Source: Zobellia roscoffensis (lineage in GTDB: Bacteria > Bacteroidota > Bacteroidia > Flavobacteriales > Flavobacteriaceae). Taken from it: DNA of 64,000 nt. This document shows positions 6,932-15,533 of the stretch, piece by piece (positions within the stretch are counted from its first letter, which is position 1; every line of letters begins with the position of its first letter). The stretch is from NCBI RefSeq assembly GCF_015330165.1, contig NZ_JADDXT010000002.1, forward strand, positions 432,504 to 496,503. The letters are read 5' to 3'. The position numbers were made by a program, and so were the translations under genes. The notes below the pieces were generated by a model that searched no databases, was not told where the DNA came from, and was given only the letters and a program-made list of their open reading frames with translations.

Positions 6932-8515
6932 TTATTTTTTTCTCTTTTCATTTTTACCATTACCTATAATAGTAGATGTTAAGCCATCACTTACGTTTAT
7001 CCAGAGGTAATTAAAGAATGATTTTGTTGGGTTTCTTTCTGCTTTAATACCTCCATAGCGGTATCCGTTTTCATCTGTTTTAGAACCGTCATTTACAAAT
7101 ATGCTTCCTATTACGGTTAGTAGTTTGTTTATGCGTAACCGGTCTTTTTTTAAGATCGAAAATTTAAAATCTTCATACTTCATTTTCATATCCCCAGATG
7201 AGGAGAAAGCATCACCACTTATTGTAAAATAAAGCTCTTGAATTTCGCCCTTTGCCCGCACTCGTAAATTGGACTCTAAAAAAGGATTAATATGTTTGGA
7301 GTCAAAACCCTTTACCGTTCCTGATGCCACAAAAGCATCTGATTTATCTTTGGCATCAAAAGACCAGTTTAAAGTTATTGGAGCATCATTCATGAGGAGC
7401 GCTTTTGCTTCTACACGTGTTTTTTCTTTCTTTTCAGGTACATTTTGAATATGGAAAATTTTGGCGTTCACCTCTCCAAAAATGATTTCCCCAGGTGTAG
7501 TTTCTCTATTTACCCGCTCGCTATAGGCAATAAAACCTTTGTTTATTTTTATTTCAGGAATGTCTAATTGTATGGGAAGTTTGCGGATGGCCTCGCTATA
7601 TAGTTTCTTTCTGTCCGTATCATCTGGGAGCAATTTATCCCTGTATATTTCTAAATTGGGTTCGTTTAATTCTCCACTTCCTGTGCCTACCCAAAATTGG
7701 TCCTTATCATATCCAAAAGCTATACTCTTAAAACTCAGTTCCGGTATTTTCAAATCTATATAATCATGCTCTTTAGGTAAATGCCATGAGAGTTTTGTTT
7801 TGTTATATTTTGATTTCAACTGTAAATCCGTAATTGAGAGATTTCCTTCTTCTACCCTAATCTTGGCTACATTTATCTCTTCATAAGGTCCTAAATTTGC
7901 ATAAAAAGAAGTACTACCAAACTCAAAAGATCCATATTTCACTGGAATTTTTGAATTGATAATTTCAGCATTGGTCGTAACATCATCAATCTCAACATTT
8001 ACAGAATCCAACTGCATTACCAGGCTATCTTTTTTATTTTTAAGCAATGTTACTTTTCCATCTATCACATTAATCCTATCAATATGAATCATTTTTAAAA
8101 GTGCTATATGGTTGTTTTTTGTGTTAGAACTATCACTATTGTTTTCCTTTGAATAATGAATCAGAACCGGCCGTTCTACATTTAGATTTTTTACACTTAT
8201 TTTATTATTAAAAAGAAAATGCCAATACCCCAACCCAATAATCTCTATAGCCCCAATTTTTGCCACAGCACTTTGATGAATACTATCTTGAACACCAATT
8301 TTCAAATCAATAGCCTCTAATATAGCTGTACCATTAAGTACGTTTACATCAACATCTTTATAGTCTAGTTGAATATGGGGCGGTAATTTTGTATCCAAAT
8401 AATTAGCAATAGACTTTTTTGCCATTAACTGAGCCCCTAGAACTATGAGTGCCATAAGGACCAAGAAAACGGAAAGAATCCGGAATATGATTTTTGCTGT
8501 TCGGGGTACTTGCAT
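6932..8515 (-). CDS. AsmA/DUF748-like membrane-anchored protein
   Basis: A 527-residue protein with one N-terminal membrane helix (about residues 9-31), then a large beta-rich domain probably on the periplasmic side. The start (KKSIANYLDTKLPPHIQLDYKDVDVNVLNGTAILEAIDLKIG) resembles AsmA-like and DUF748 proteins, which form long lipid-transporting or envelope-shaping beta structures. The C-terminal end (SIFVNDGSKTDENGYRYGGIKAERNPTKSFFNYLW) is a conserved-looking block. Only weak family assignment is possible. It stands alone, about 75 bp from the ArsC-like gene on the same strand. Confidence 0.6.
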   Translation of the reverse strand: MQVPRTAKIIFRILSVFLVLMALIVLGAQLMAKKSIANYLDTKLPPHIQLDYKDVDVNVLNGTAILEAIDLKIGVQDSIHQSAVAKIGAIEIIGLGYWHFLFNNKISVKNLNVERPVLIHYSKENNSDSSNTKNNHIALLKMIHIDRINVIDGKVTLLKNKKDSLVMQLDSVNVEIDDVTTNAEIINSKIPVKYGSFEFGSTSFYANLGPYEEINVAKIRVEEGNLSITDLQLKSKYNKTKLSWHLPKEHDYIDLKIPELSFKSIAFGYDKDQFWVGTGSGELNEPNLEIYRDKLLPDDTDRKKLYSEAIRKLPIQLDIPEIKINKGFIAYSERVNRETTPGEIIFGEVNAKIFHIQNVPEKKEKTRVEAKALLMNDAPITLNWSFDAKDKSDAFVASGTVKGFDSKHINPFLESNLRVRAKGEIQELYFTISGDAFSSSGDMKMKYEDFKFSILKKDRLRINKLLTVIGSIFVNDGSKTDENGYRYGGIKAERNPTKSFFNYLWINVSDGLTSTIIGNGKNEKRKK

Positions 8516-8704
8516 TTTTATATTTGCTTAAAATAATGTTCAGATATACTTAGGAACTTAAAATTGCCTCTTTAAACCTTAAAATGAGTGTGTTTTTAGA
8601 TATATAATTAACCGGTTAGCATTATCAATTTTTAAGTTACCAACCGTTTTATATATTACCAGAGCTATTACAAATACATACGTGTAACCCCTAAAACAAA
8701 AGGA

Positions 8705-9325
8705 ATGCCCGTTAGTTCAACTTATTTTAAACTCATTCTATTTTTTATGGCCTTTGTTCAATTAAATGCCCAACATATTGCTCCTGAATCTATTCGTAAT
8801 GAAGTGGAAGCGGCATTAGCGTTCTATCCGGAACTAAAAGACACACCAATTACTTTCAAAATTATAAAGAACATCAGCCAGTCTACCATGCGGGCACAAC
8901 CTAAATTCAATAGTCTTTTAAAAAGTAAAAAGAAACGCTCGTATGTTATTTTGATAAGTGAGAAAATAAAAATTTCGGGAAAGGAATTTTTAACCAAAGA
9001 TGTGCCCAAAGATATTATGGTAGGTTGGTTAGGTCATGAACTAGGTCATGTCATGGACTACCGCGATCGTAGCAACTTAAATCTAATTTGGTTTGGAATC
9101 AAATACACATTTTCTGGCTCATATATTAAAGAAGCGGAACGGGCTGCCGATACCTATGCCGTAGCACATGGCATGCACGATTATATCTTACAGACCAAGC
9201 GTTTTATACTAGACCATGCAGAAATAGATGAAAAGTATAAAGAACGTATACGTAGATATTACCTATCTCCTGAGGAAATTATGAGCATCGTAGAAGAACT
9301 TGAAACCGCCGAAAAAAGCGAGTAA
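8705..9325 (+). CDS. Secreted gluzincin-type zinc peptidase
   Basis: A 206-residue protein with an N-terminal signal peptide (hydrophobic core about residues 8-20, cleavage near LNAQ). The zinc motif GHELGHVMDY places ligands at His111 and His115 with Glu112 as base; the helix EAERAAD (about 143-149, ExxxD type) supplies the probable third ligand Glu145. This is the HExxH...ExxxD pattern of M48-like peptidases, here as a minimal soluble periplasmic version without the usual membrane helices. Substrate unknown. It is convergent with the GH3-like gene. Confidence 0.7.
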   Translation: MPVSSTYFKLILFFMAFVQLNAQHIAPESIRNEVEAALAFYPELKDTPITFKIIKNISQSTMRAQPKFNSLLKSKKKRSYVILISEKIKISGKEFLTKDVPKDIMVGWLGHELGHVMDYRDRSNLNLIWFGIKYTFSGSYIKEAERAADTYAVAHGMHDYILQTKRFILDHAEIDEKYKERIRRYYLSPEEIMSIVEELETAEKSE

Positions 9326-9348
9326 GCGGCTAGATCAATTAGCCTTAC

Positions 9349-10869
9349 CTACAACTCTTTTACAAAAGCTTCCCACTCTTCAAACTTTTCCTCACCCATT
9401 ACACGCTCCATTTTTACCTGTCCGCCTTTCTTTTTGTTCCTTCCGTTCCAATCATGAAAAACCGATGGTTGTACTGAAACAACTTTTACCCCTTTAAGGG
9501 CTTTTGAACGTGCTACTTTATAATTCTTATTCGCCTTTTTTAGTGATTCGTCCAAAGCGTTGGCCAGCGCTTCATCATCTGTTTTGTCTTCCGTACCCAA
9601 GTACCAGCAATGGTAGAATTCACCATCAATGCGATGTGCACACAGTGTATATTCAGGAATGCGTATTCCGAATTTTTCTTCTAATTCTTGTACGCCATCA
9701 TCCAATTTATTTACCGAAAGTTGAGAACCTACCGTGTTTAAAAAGAACTTGGTTCTACCGGTTATTTTAATTTCCGCACGCTTTACATCCGTAAATTCTA
9801 TGGTATCACCAATAAGGTAACGCCAAGCACCTGAAACGGTACTTATAATGAGCACATAATCTTGACCTTCTTTTACTTCGGACAATTTTAAGGCCGGCGC
9901 ATCATCACTTAATGAACCGTCTGGTTGTATGTATTGTGGTTCAAAAGGCACGAATTCAAAATAAATACCGGCATCCGTAGAAAGCTGCATAGCATCTGTT
10001 TCGGGTCTAGCTTGAAATGCCATAAACCCCTCAGAAGCCAAGTAGGTATCTATAACTGTAATAGGCTTCCCTAAAAGAGCATTAAAACTCTTCTCATAGG
10101 GTCCAAAAGCGACACCCCCCGAAGTATATACTTGTAGGTTGGGCCAAATCTCGTGTATATTATTTAATCCGTGGTAATCAATTACTTTCTGCAACATCAA
10201 TTCCATCCAAGAAGGGATTCCGCTTAACGCACCAATATCCCAATTGGGAGCTTCCTCTGCTATTTTTTGCACACGTTCGTCCCAATCATCAATTTCTGAA
10301 ATTTCCTCTCCAGGCTTATAATAGCCACGGAACCACGTAGGAATGTTACTGGCGCTAATACCGCTTATCTCCCCTTCTTCGTGACCTTCCACTTTGTTTA
10401 AATCCGTAGAACTACCTAACATTAAAATACCAAGCTCAAAGAAATCCGGAGGCAAATCAAAATTACTTAAAGCAAAAACCTGCTCTACGCCCGTTTTTCT
10501 AATGGCTGCGACCATATCATCTGTTACAGGAATTCTTTTGCTCGTCTTTCCCGTAGTACCAGAGCTTAACGCAAAATAATCCGGTGTGCCCGGCCATGTA
10601 ACATCTTCTTCGCCCTCATGTAGTTTTTGCCACCACTCTTTATCAATACGATTATAATCAAAATAAGGAACGAACTTTGTAAAAGCATCGGCAAGACTAT
10701 CAGATTCTAGAATAGTCTCAAATTTATAATGCTTTCCAAAAGCGGTATCCTTTGCCTTTTCCAGCAATTCTTGCAGTACTGATTCTTGTTCTTCTATCGG
10801 ATTTTTTTCACCTGATAGTTTATCCCTAACCTCAATAAATCCTTTAATAATATGTCCTATAATCGGCAT
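9349..10869 (-). CDS. GH3 family acyl-adenylating enzyme
   Basis: A 506-residue protein of the GH3 family, the adenylate-forming ligases that in plants conjugate auxin or jasmonate to amino acids. The ATP/AMP motif ALSSGTTGKTSKRIPVT lies at about 100-116. YTSGGVAFGPYEKSF and VIDTYLASEGFMAFQ correspond to the acyl-binding and second nucleotide motifs, and GAWRYLIGDTIEFTDV to the third. Bacterial GH3 proteins are common in Bacteroidota but their substrates are not established. It is monocistronic. Amidation of a carboxylate is likely; the acyl acid is unknown. Confidence 0.85.
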   Translation of the reverse strand: MPIIGHIIKGFIEVRDKLSGEKNPIEEQESVLQELLEKAKDTAFGKHYKFETILESDSLADAFTKFVPYFDYNRIDKEWWQKLHEGEEDVTWPGTPDYFALSSGTTGKTSKRIPVTDDMVAAIRKTGVEQVFALSNFDLPPDFFELGILMLGSSTDLNKVEGHEEGEISGISASNIPTWFRGYYKPGEEISEIDDWDERVQKIAEEAPNWDIGALSGIPSWMELMLQKVIDYHGLNNIHEIWPNLQVYTSGGVAFGPYEKSFNALLGKPITVIDTYLASEGFMAFQARPETDAMQLSTDAGIYFEFVPFEPQYIQPDGSLSDDAPALKLSEVKEGQDYVLIISTVSGAWRYLIGDTIEFTDVKRAEIKITGRTKFFLNTVGSQLSVNKLDDGVQELEEKFGIRIPEYTLCAHRIDGEFYHCWYLGTEDKTDDEALANALDESLKKANKNYKVARSKALKGVKVVSVQPSVFHDWNGRNKKKGGQVKMERVMGEEKFEEWEAFVKEL

Positions 10870-11061
10870 GTGCGTAGTTTTGGTAAAAATAACTGTAAAA
10901 CGGGTTGCACTTGTTCTTTATAAAACGATAGGTTAACCCAAAAAGGATTAATTTTTTAAGTCGATATTCCTTTGAAATACGCTCTATTTCTCCCATAACG
11001 TTAAACTTTTTAATGCCTACGGAAGTTTACGTAATTTTACACTCCAATTCCACCTCCATAT

Positions 11062-12447
11062 TTGTACAGTATAGTAGACATAGAAACCACCGGAAACGGC
11101 ATTAAGGGTAACAAGATTACCGAAATTTCTATATTCATATATGACGGTTATGAGATTGTAGACGAGTTTACTTCTTTGGTAAACCCGCAAGCCGAAATTC
11201 CTTATTTCATTACACGATTAACGGGTATTGATAATGATATGGTTCGTGATGCCCCTACCCTAGATGAAATTGTAGATGATATTCTAAAGATTACGGAAGG
11301 CACCATTTTTGTTGCCCACAGCGTCAATTTTGACTATAACGTAATCAAAAACGAACTGAAGCTTTTAGGGCGTGATTTTATTCGCAAAAAACTATGTACC
11401 GTTCGGTTATCACGTAAACTGTTACCCGGTTACCATTCCTATAGTTTGGGCAAGTTATGCTCATCTTTAGACATACCCTTAAGGGATAGGCACCGCGCCC
11501 GTGGCGATGCACATGCCACTACTCTTTTGTTCAAAAAACTGCTGCGTGCAGAGGGCGCTGACGAAGTTTTTAAATCTTTCTTAAACGCCCGTTCGCAAGA
11601 ATCAACTTTACCAGCTGCGTTACCAAAAGAAGCTTTTGAAAAGTTACCCACAGCCCCTGGCATTTACTATTTTAAGGATAGTAAAGGAAAAGTTATTTAT
11701 GTAGGCAAGGCCATTAATATTAAGAAACGAGTACTAAGTCATTTTTACGACAAAAAGACCAAAGAAATTCAGCTTTGTACGGCAACCGCAGATTTAGATT
11801 TTGAACTCTCCGGAAGCGAACTGGTAGCACTTTTAATGGAATCGCAAGCCATAAAACACCATTACCCGGAATTTAACCGTGCGCAGAAAAGAAAAATACA
11901 GCCATATGGTATATTCAGTTATGAAGACAGAAATGGCATTAAGCATCTGGCTTTTAACAAATTGAAAATGGCACCCAATGCCGTTCTCACATTATATAAC
12001 CCAACCGATTGCCGACTTTTTATTGAAGAAATTTGCAAGCATTTTAGGCTATGCCCAAAATATTGCCATTTGCAGGAAAATGTAAAAACCTGTTCCCATT
12101 ACCGAATAGAAACGTGCGATGGTATCTGTAGGGAGGAGGAAGACCCGGATTCGTACAATGAAAAGGTTCAATTGGCACTTGATCATATCCGAGCGCAAAA
12201 AGAAGATTTTGTAATCAAGGAAAAAGGACGAAATACAGAGGAAGAAGCCTTTATTTTGGTTAAAAATAGCTCTTACATGGGTTATGGTTTTGTAAATGAT
12301 GAAGAGACCATAAGCTCAAACCATGAACTGGAAACTTTTCTCATTCCCCAAAACAATACTTTGGAGACCGAAAGTATCATCAAGTCCTATATCAGCAAAA
12401 ATCCCGGGAAGGTGTTGCTCTTGGAGAGCGAGGCCAAAGAACAGTAA
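11062..12447 (+). CDS. DnaQ-like exonuclease fused to GIY-YIG nuclease (UvrC/Cho-like)
   Basis: A 461-residue fusion. Residues 1-165 are a DEDDh exonuclease of the Pol III epsilon type (DIETTG 6-11, AHSVNFDYNVI, HRARGDAHAT). About residues 195-275 are a GIY-YIG endonuclease (PGIYYFKDSKGKVIYVGKA, Arg223, and the Glu-containing ELVALLMESQAIK). The C-terminal part with several Cys/His residues (FRLCPKYCHLQ, KTCSHYRIETCDGIC) resembles Cho and the UvrC middle region. A role in DNA repair is likely. The start is TTG, set by the tight fit to the exonuclease fold; an in-frame stop lies upstream. Confidence 0.88.
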   Translation: MYSIVDIETTGNGIKGNKITEISIFIYDGYEIVDEFTSLVNPQAEIPYFITRLTGIDNDMVRDAPTLDEIVDDILKITEGTIFVAHSVNFDYNVIKNELKLLGRDFIRKKLCTVRLSRKLLPGYHSYSLGKLCSSLDIPLRDRHRARGDAHATTLLFKKLLRAEGADEVFKSFLNARSQESTLPAALPKEAFEKLPTAPGIYYFKDSKGKVIYVGKAINIKKRVLSHFYDKKTKEIQLCTATADLDFELSGSELVALLMESQAIKHHYPEFNRAQKRKIQPYGIFSYEDRNGIKHLAFNKLKMAPNAVLTLYNPTDCRLFIEEICKHFRLCPKYCHLQENVKTCSHYRIETCDGICREEEDPDSYNEKVQLALDHIRAQKEDFVIKEKGRNTEEEAFILVKNSSYMGYGFVNDEETISSNHELETFLIPQNNTLETESIIKSYISKNPGKVLLLESEAKEQ

Positions 12448-12451
12448 TTCT

Positions 12452-12547
12452 TTATTTATTTAGCTTTCTGTACATTAAAATAACGAACAGCAACCATACG
12501 CTAAATATGACGATTACAATAGTGGTATATATCCATATAGCATCCAT
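12452..12547 (-). CDS. Very small single-span membrane protein (31 aa)
   Basis: ATG-initiated 31-codon frame, MDAIWIYTTIVIVIFSVW followed by LLFVILMYRKLNK. It is one hydrophobic helix ending in positively charged residues, as expected for a small inner-membrane protein. It sits 5 bp after the convergent nuclease gene. No family is recognised. The composition (clean helix plus basic tail) makes it more likely real than chance. Confidence 0.4.
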   Translation of the reverse strand: MDAIWIYTTIVIVIFSVWLLFVILMYRKLNK

Positions 12548-12774
12548 AAGTTTGGTTTCTGGTTAAACAAGATTTGGTGGTTTTTATGGATTACTAATTT
12601 ATAAAACTTAAGGATTTGTAATCCATTTCTTACTAAGATAACCAATAAGCTAGAAAAACAACCGCAAAGCATTATGATTCTCTTAACATTTGCAAAAATT
12701 GCAAGAAAAATGCCCAAACCATGTCTTATTCGCAAAAAATATTAACTTAAATGCACAAAATCAGGCAGATAGGA

Positions 12775-12903
12775 TTATTCTTTTTTACCGCTATTCATAA
12801 AAAGTACAATGGTCACCACTAAAGCAACGCATACCGCTGCAAATACACCGATCATAATAATGCCGTTGCCATAGTTAACAAGAGGAAGGTTCTGTGAGAT
12901 CAT
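12775..12903 (-). CDS. Small single-span membrane protein (42 aa)
   Basis: ATG-initiated 42-codon frame. A polar start (MISQNLPLVNYGNG) precedes a 23-residue hydrophobic helix and a basic tail (MNSGKKE). The sequence has the feel of a conserved flavobacterial mini-protein; similar short proteins are seen as orphans, but I cannot name a family. It lies about 230 bp upstream of the 31-residue membrane protein in the same direction. Confidence 0.45.
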   Translation of the reverse strand: MISQNLPLVNYGNGIIMIGVFAAVCVALVVTIVLFMNSGKKE

Positions 12904-13081
12904 AAGATTCTAATTTATTTGAATCAAAAATAAAGCACCTCATTACTGCAAACTATGATAATTATCAGGATAGTAGATTTGAAGAAGAAATCAAAATAGT
13001 ATAGCAGTACATTACATTACGTTTGATGTTGTTATAAATCATCCGTTTAGTAGTTAAACTTACTGCCGTATTCTAGGGTCT

Positions 13082-13681
13082 CTAATCAAGCCTATTTTTT
13101 TGATATTTATGTATAAGTTTCCTTGCGCCGTTCAGCATAATCATATGTGAACTTGGGTTTATTGAAGGTATGCTTTTATCATCCGGGAAAATGGGCTCTT
13201 GGTTGGGGAGTGTTTTTCCGTACACTTGAGAAGAAGAAATAAGTTCTCCCGAATTCAAATCATAAATTGATATGGAAACCGAAGCTCTGTTACTGGAGGT
13301 CTCCCCTTCAAAGCCAATTGAGCCAGCCCCATCACTAATTACATTCCCCCCTACGTTAATAATGTAATCACAATCCGTAGCATTCTTTAATTCCTCTAGA
13401 TCTACGTCCGATAAGTTGAACTTAATTTCAGGAGCTATTAATTTTGACGCTCTTAACGTATGTATCTCAATTAATGAATCGCCCAGTATTTTTTTGAAAT
13501 CCTCAACGGAGTTGTAATACAATTTGTTATCAAACTTTTTTGAGTTGGATACGGTTCTATTCATAATCCATTTTCCTGTACTGAAATCCAACTCCTTTCC
13601 GGTATCAAAAAAATAATCGTATTTGGCACTACCACAAGAATAAAAGACACAAACAATAACTAAGAGAACTAGTTTCTTCAT
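13082..13681 (-). CDS. Hypothetical lipoprotein
   Basis: A 199-residue protein with a lipoprotein signal (MKKLVLLVIVCVFYSCGS, Cys16). The mature part contains DCDYIINVGGNVI and SVSISIYDLNSGELISSSQVYG, a pattern reminiscent of outer-membrane-associated proteins that report on cell status, but no domain is recognised. It is probably anchored in the inner leaflet of the outer membrane. It is monocistronic. The mature N-terminus is Ser/Ala/Lys with no acidic surface-export stretch. Confidence 0.65.
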   Translation of the reverse strand: MKKLVLLVIVCVFYSCGSAKYDYFFDTGKELDFSTGKWIMNRTVSNSKKFDNKLYYNSVEDFKKILGDSLIEIHTLRASKLIAPEIKFNLSDVDLEELKNATDCDYIINVGGNVISDGAGSIGFEGETSSNRASVSISIYDLNSGELISSSQVYGKTLPNQEPIFPDDKSIPSINPSSHMIMLNGARKLIHKYQKNRLD

Positions 13682-13995
13682 GTAAGATTTTACGTTAAAA
13701 AATTGAGTAAATGTAATTATTTATTCCATTCAAAATCATAAATAAAAACCGCAAAAATACAGGTTGCTATAGCTCTAAAACATTGAAGTAGTCCCAACGC
13801 AGTAAAGAAAACGGAACTTAAAACATAGTTTAACTACACAAATAGCTTAGTTGGCTTTTGTTCGTTCCTAGATAAATTTGTTGCCGTAGCGAAACTGTCA
13901 GAAAATTCTAGTATTTTTCGTTTAGAAAAAAAAACTAGACTTATAAATCATCTTCATAAACAATTTGTTAACAACCACTTAACCTCCAGAATAAA
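13682..13995. other. Gene-poor interval with one probable promoter
   Basis: No coding or RNA signal was found in these 314 AT-rich bases. A TTG (13851-13853), 19-nt gap, TAAATTTG (13873-13880) arrangement fits a plus-strand housekeeping promoter about 115 bp before the HEPN-like gene. Confidence 0.4.
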
Positions 13996-14802
13996 ATGCA
14001 TTTTACACAAATAAAACTAAAACCAACAACCAAAATTGAGACAAATTTTGACACTAAAGATATCGGAAAAGGCTTCGAAGCCCATAAAGATGTAGATGTT
14101 CTATTCAAGAAATATAGAAAATCAAAAGAACATTCAGATTTTTATAACTATGACTTATTAATGACTTATGATAATTCATTAATCTATGGATTTGATTATG
14201 CTTTCGAAAACGACAAGCTATTCATACCAGAAATTAACCCAACTACAATTTTTTATTCAAACGCCGTAATGTCTCATCGAAATTTGGTTTTTTTCAGGAA
14301 GGAATTAAAAGAGAAATCACCATCTTTAAAACATCAACAAAAACCTCTAAATCCAAATCTATTTGGTCATTTTTTCCAGCTAGCATCGAATTGTATAATT
14401 AATTTACAGGCAACAGTAGAGAGTTTTGCCAATCGTCAAATTCGTGAAGACCACAAATTTATTGATAAAAGTGGCAAGAAATTTGAACCTTCTTTATTTC
14501 ATAAAATAGATAAGGCTTTACCTGAAATAAAAGGAATCAGATTCAAAAGTAAATTTAAGCAGGATAACTATAGGATTAGAAAACTTATCGAATTACGAAA
14601 TGAAATTATTCACTTGGAACCTATCAGGCAGGTAACTAATACCAAATATAAAATTACTTATCGACGACTAATATCATTCGACTATACACAAACTATTCTT
14701 TCGGTCGAAAAATTTGTAAACTTTTATGAGCCAAATTTGATAGAGAAATGCGAGTGTAAAAATGAGTTATATTATGATATATCTGAAATATTAGCCAAAT
14801 AA
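13996..14802 (+). CDS. Hypothetical protein with HEPN-like RNxxxH motif
   Basis: A 268-residue soluble protein. Residues 195-206 (KLIELRNEIIHL) carry R201-N-x3-H206, the RX4H motif with a polar residue after Arg that marks HEPN domains, many of which are RNases in toxin or defence systems. A helix with LASNCIINLQATVESFANRQI (about 129-149) would be the first HEPN helix. The N-terminal 100 residues are unassigned. It is notably AT-rich compared with neighbours and stands alone, without an obvious MNT nucleotidyltransferase antitoxin partner, so it may be acquired. Function remains open. Confidence 0.55.
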   Translation: MHFTQIKLKPTTKIETNFDTKDIGKGFEAHKDVDVLFKKYRKSKEHSDFYNYDLLMTYDNSLIYGFDYAFENDKLFIPEINPTTIFYSNAVMSHRNLVFFRKELKEKSPSLKHQQKPLNPNLFGHFFQLASNCIINLQATVESFANRQIREDHKFIDKSGKKFEPSLFHKIDKALPEIKGIRFKSKFKQDNYRIRKLIELRNEIIHLEPIRQVTNTKYKITYRRLISFDYTQTILSVEKFVNFYEPNLIEKCECKNELYYDISEILAK

Positions 14803-14920
14803 AAACACTACTGGCAACATACCTGCGACAAACAGGATATAAAATTCTAAATTTAATAGCTTGTCTATCTTCACTACAATAACTATATATTTCCAAAACT
14901 TAAAGCAACTCAACAACAAC

Positions 14921-15466
14921 ATGAAACACCTCATCTTAATCGCCTTTCTGATTCTGGCCAGCTGCAAAGGTGAAACCAAAACGGAGCAAGAGGTTGCTCT
15001 AGACCCATCGGTTCAGGAAATGTGGGAGCGTTTTATAACATCCCATCCAGAGTTCAAGGGTGAGGAACAACCGGAATCCTGGTTTTTTCATAATAATGAA
15101 GCAGACGCAAACCGTTTGGCCAAATTGGTCTTAGAAGGAAAAAAGCAAGCGGGTTCAGGTCTCTACACTTGGTACGAAGAAGCCAACGCAGATTTGCCTT
15201 CCGTAGGCACCCAGCACATCATCACCAATTTTTACGGAAAAGCACAAGCCATAATTGAAGTAACAAAAGTAGATACCATCCCCTTTAACCAAATTTCCGA
15301 AGCTTATGCCGCATTAGATATGGGAACAACAGATGAACCACTAAAGAAATGGAAAAAAGCCCATTGGGATTTCTTTTCCATGGCAATGAAAGAAAGCGGA
15401 GAAGAACCAACCGAAGACATGCTTATTGTTTGCGAGTGGTTTGAAACCGTATATCCTAAGAACTAA
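14921..15466 (+). CDS. ASCH-domain protein carrying a lipoprotein signal
   Basis: A 181-residue protein. The start at 14921 gives a clean lipoprotein signal MKHLILIAFLILASC (Cys15). The rest matches an ASCH domain over its full length: ADANRLAKLVLEGKKQAGSGLYTWYE, LPSVGTQHIITNFYGKAQAIIEVTKV, FNQISEAYAALDMG and the ending KKAHWDFF...MLIVCEWFETVYP. ASCH proteins are PUA-like folds, usually cytoplasmic and associated with RNA or small amides such as N4-acetylcytidine. A secreted, lipid-anchored version is unusual. A terminator follows at once. Upstream in-frame codons from 14861 would destroy the signal peptide. Confidence 0.8.
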   Translation: MKHLILIAFLILASCKGETKTEQEVALDPSVQEMWERFITSHPEFKGEEQPESWFFHNNEADANRLAKLVLEGKKQAGSGLYTWYEEANADLPSVGTQHIITNFYGKAQAIIEVTKVDTIPFNQISEAYAALDMGTTDEPLKKWKKAHWDFFSMAMKESGEEPTEDMLIVCEWFETVYPKN

Positions 15467-15480
15467 ATTGCTCTAAAACA

Positions 15481-15517
15481 AAAAAACCCATTACTTCACT
15501 AAAGTAATGGGTTTTTT
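15481..15517. terminator. Bidirectional terminator, ASCH lipoprotein / persulfide dioxygenase
   Basis: A perfect 16-bp stem (15481-15496 with 15502-15517), 5-nt loop, with A/T tracts on each side, between convergent genes. Confidence 0.9.
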
Positions 15518-15533
15518 AAGCTTCTAAGCCTAC

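Noticed and set aside
8609..8618. Palindrome TAACCGGTTA before the secreted peptidase
   Set aside because: A 10-bp palindrome alone is too common to be called an operator; no second copy was seen.
12514..12735. Minus-strand 73-codon frame in the nuclease-lipoprotein interval
   Set aside because: It overlaps the better-supported 31-residue membrane protein and has atypical composition.
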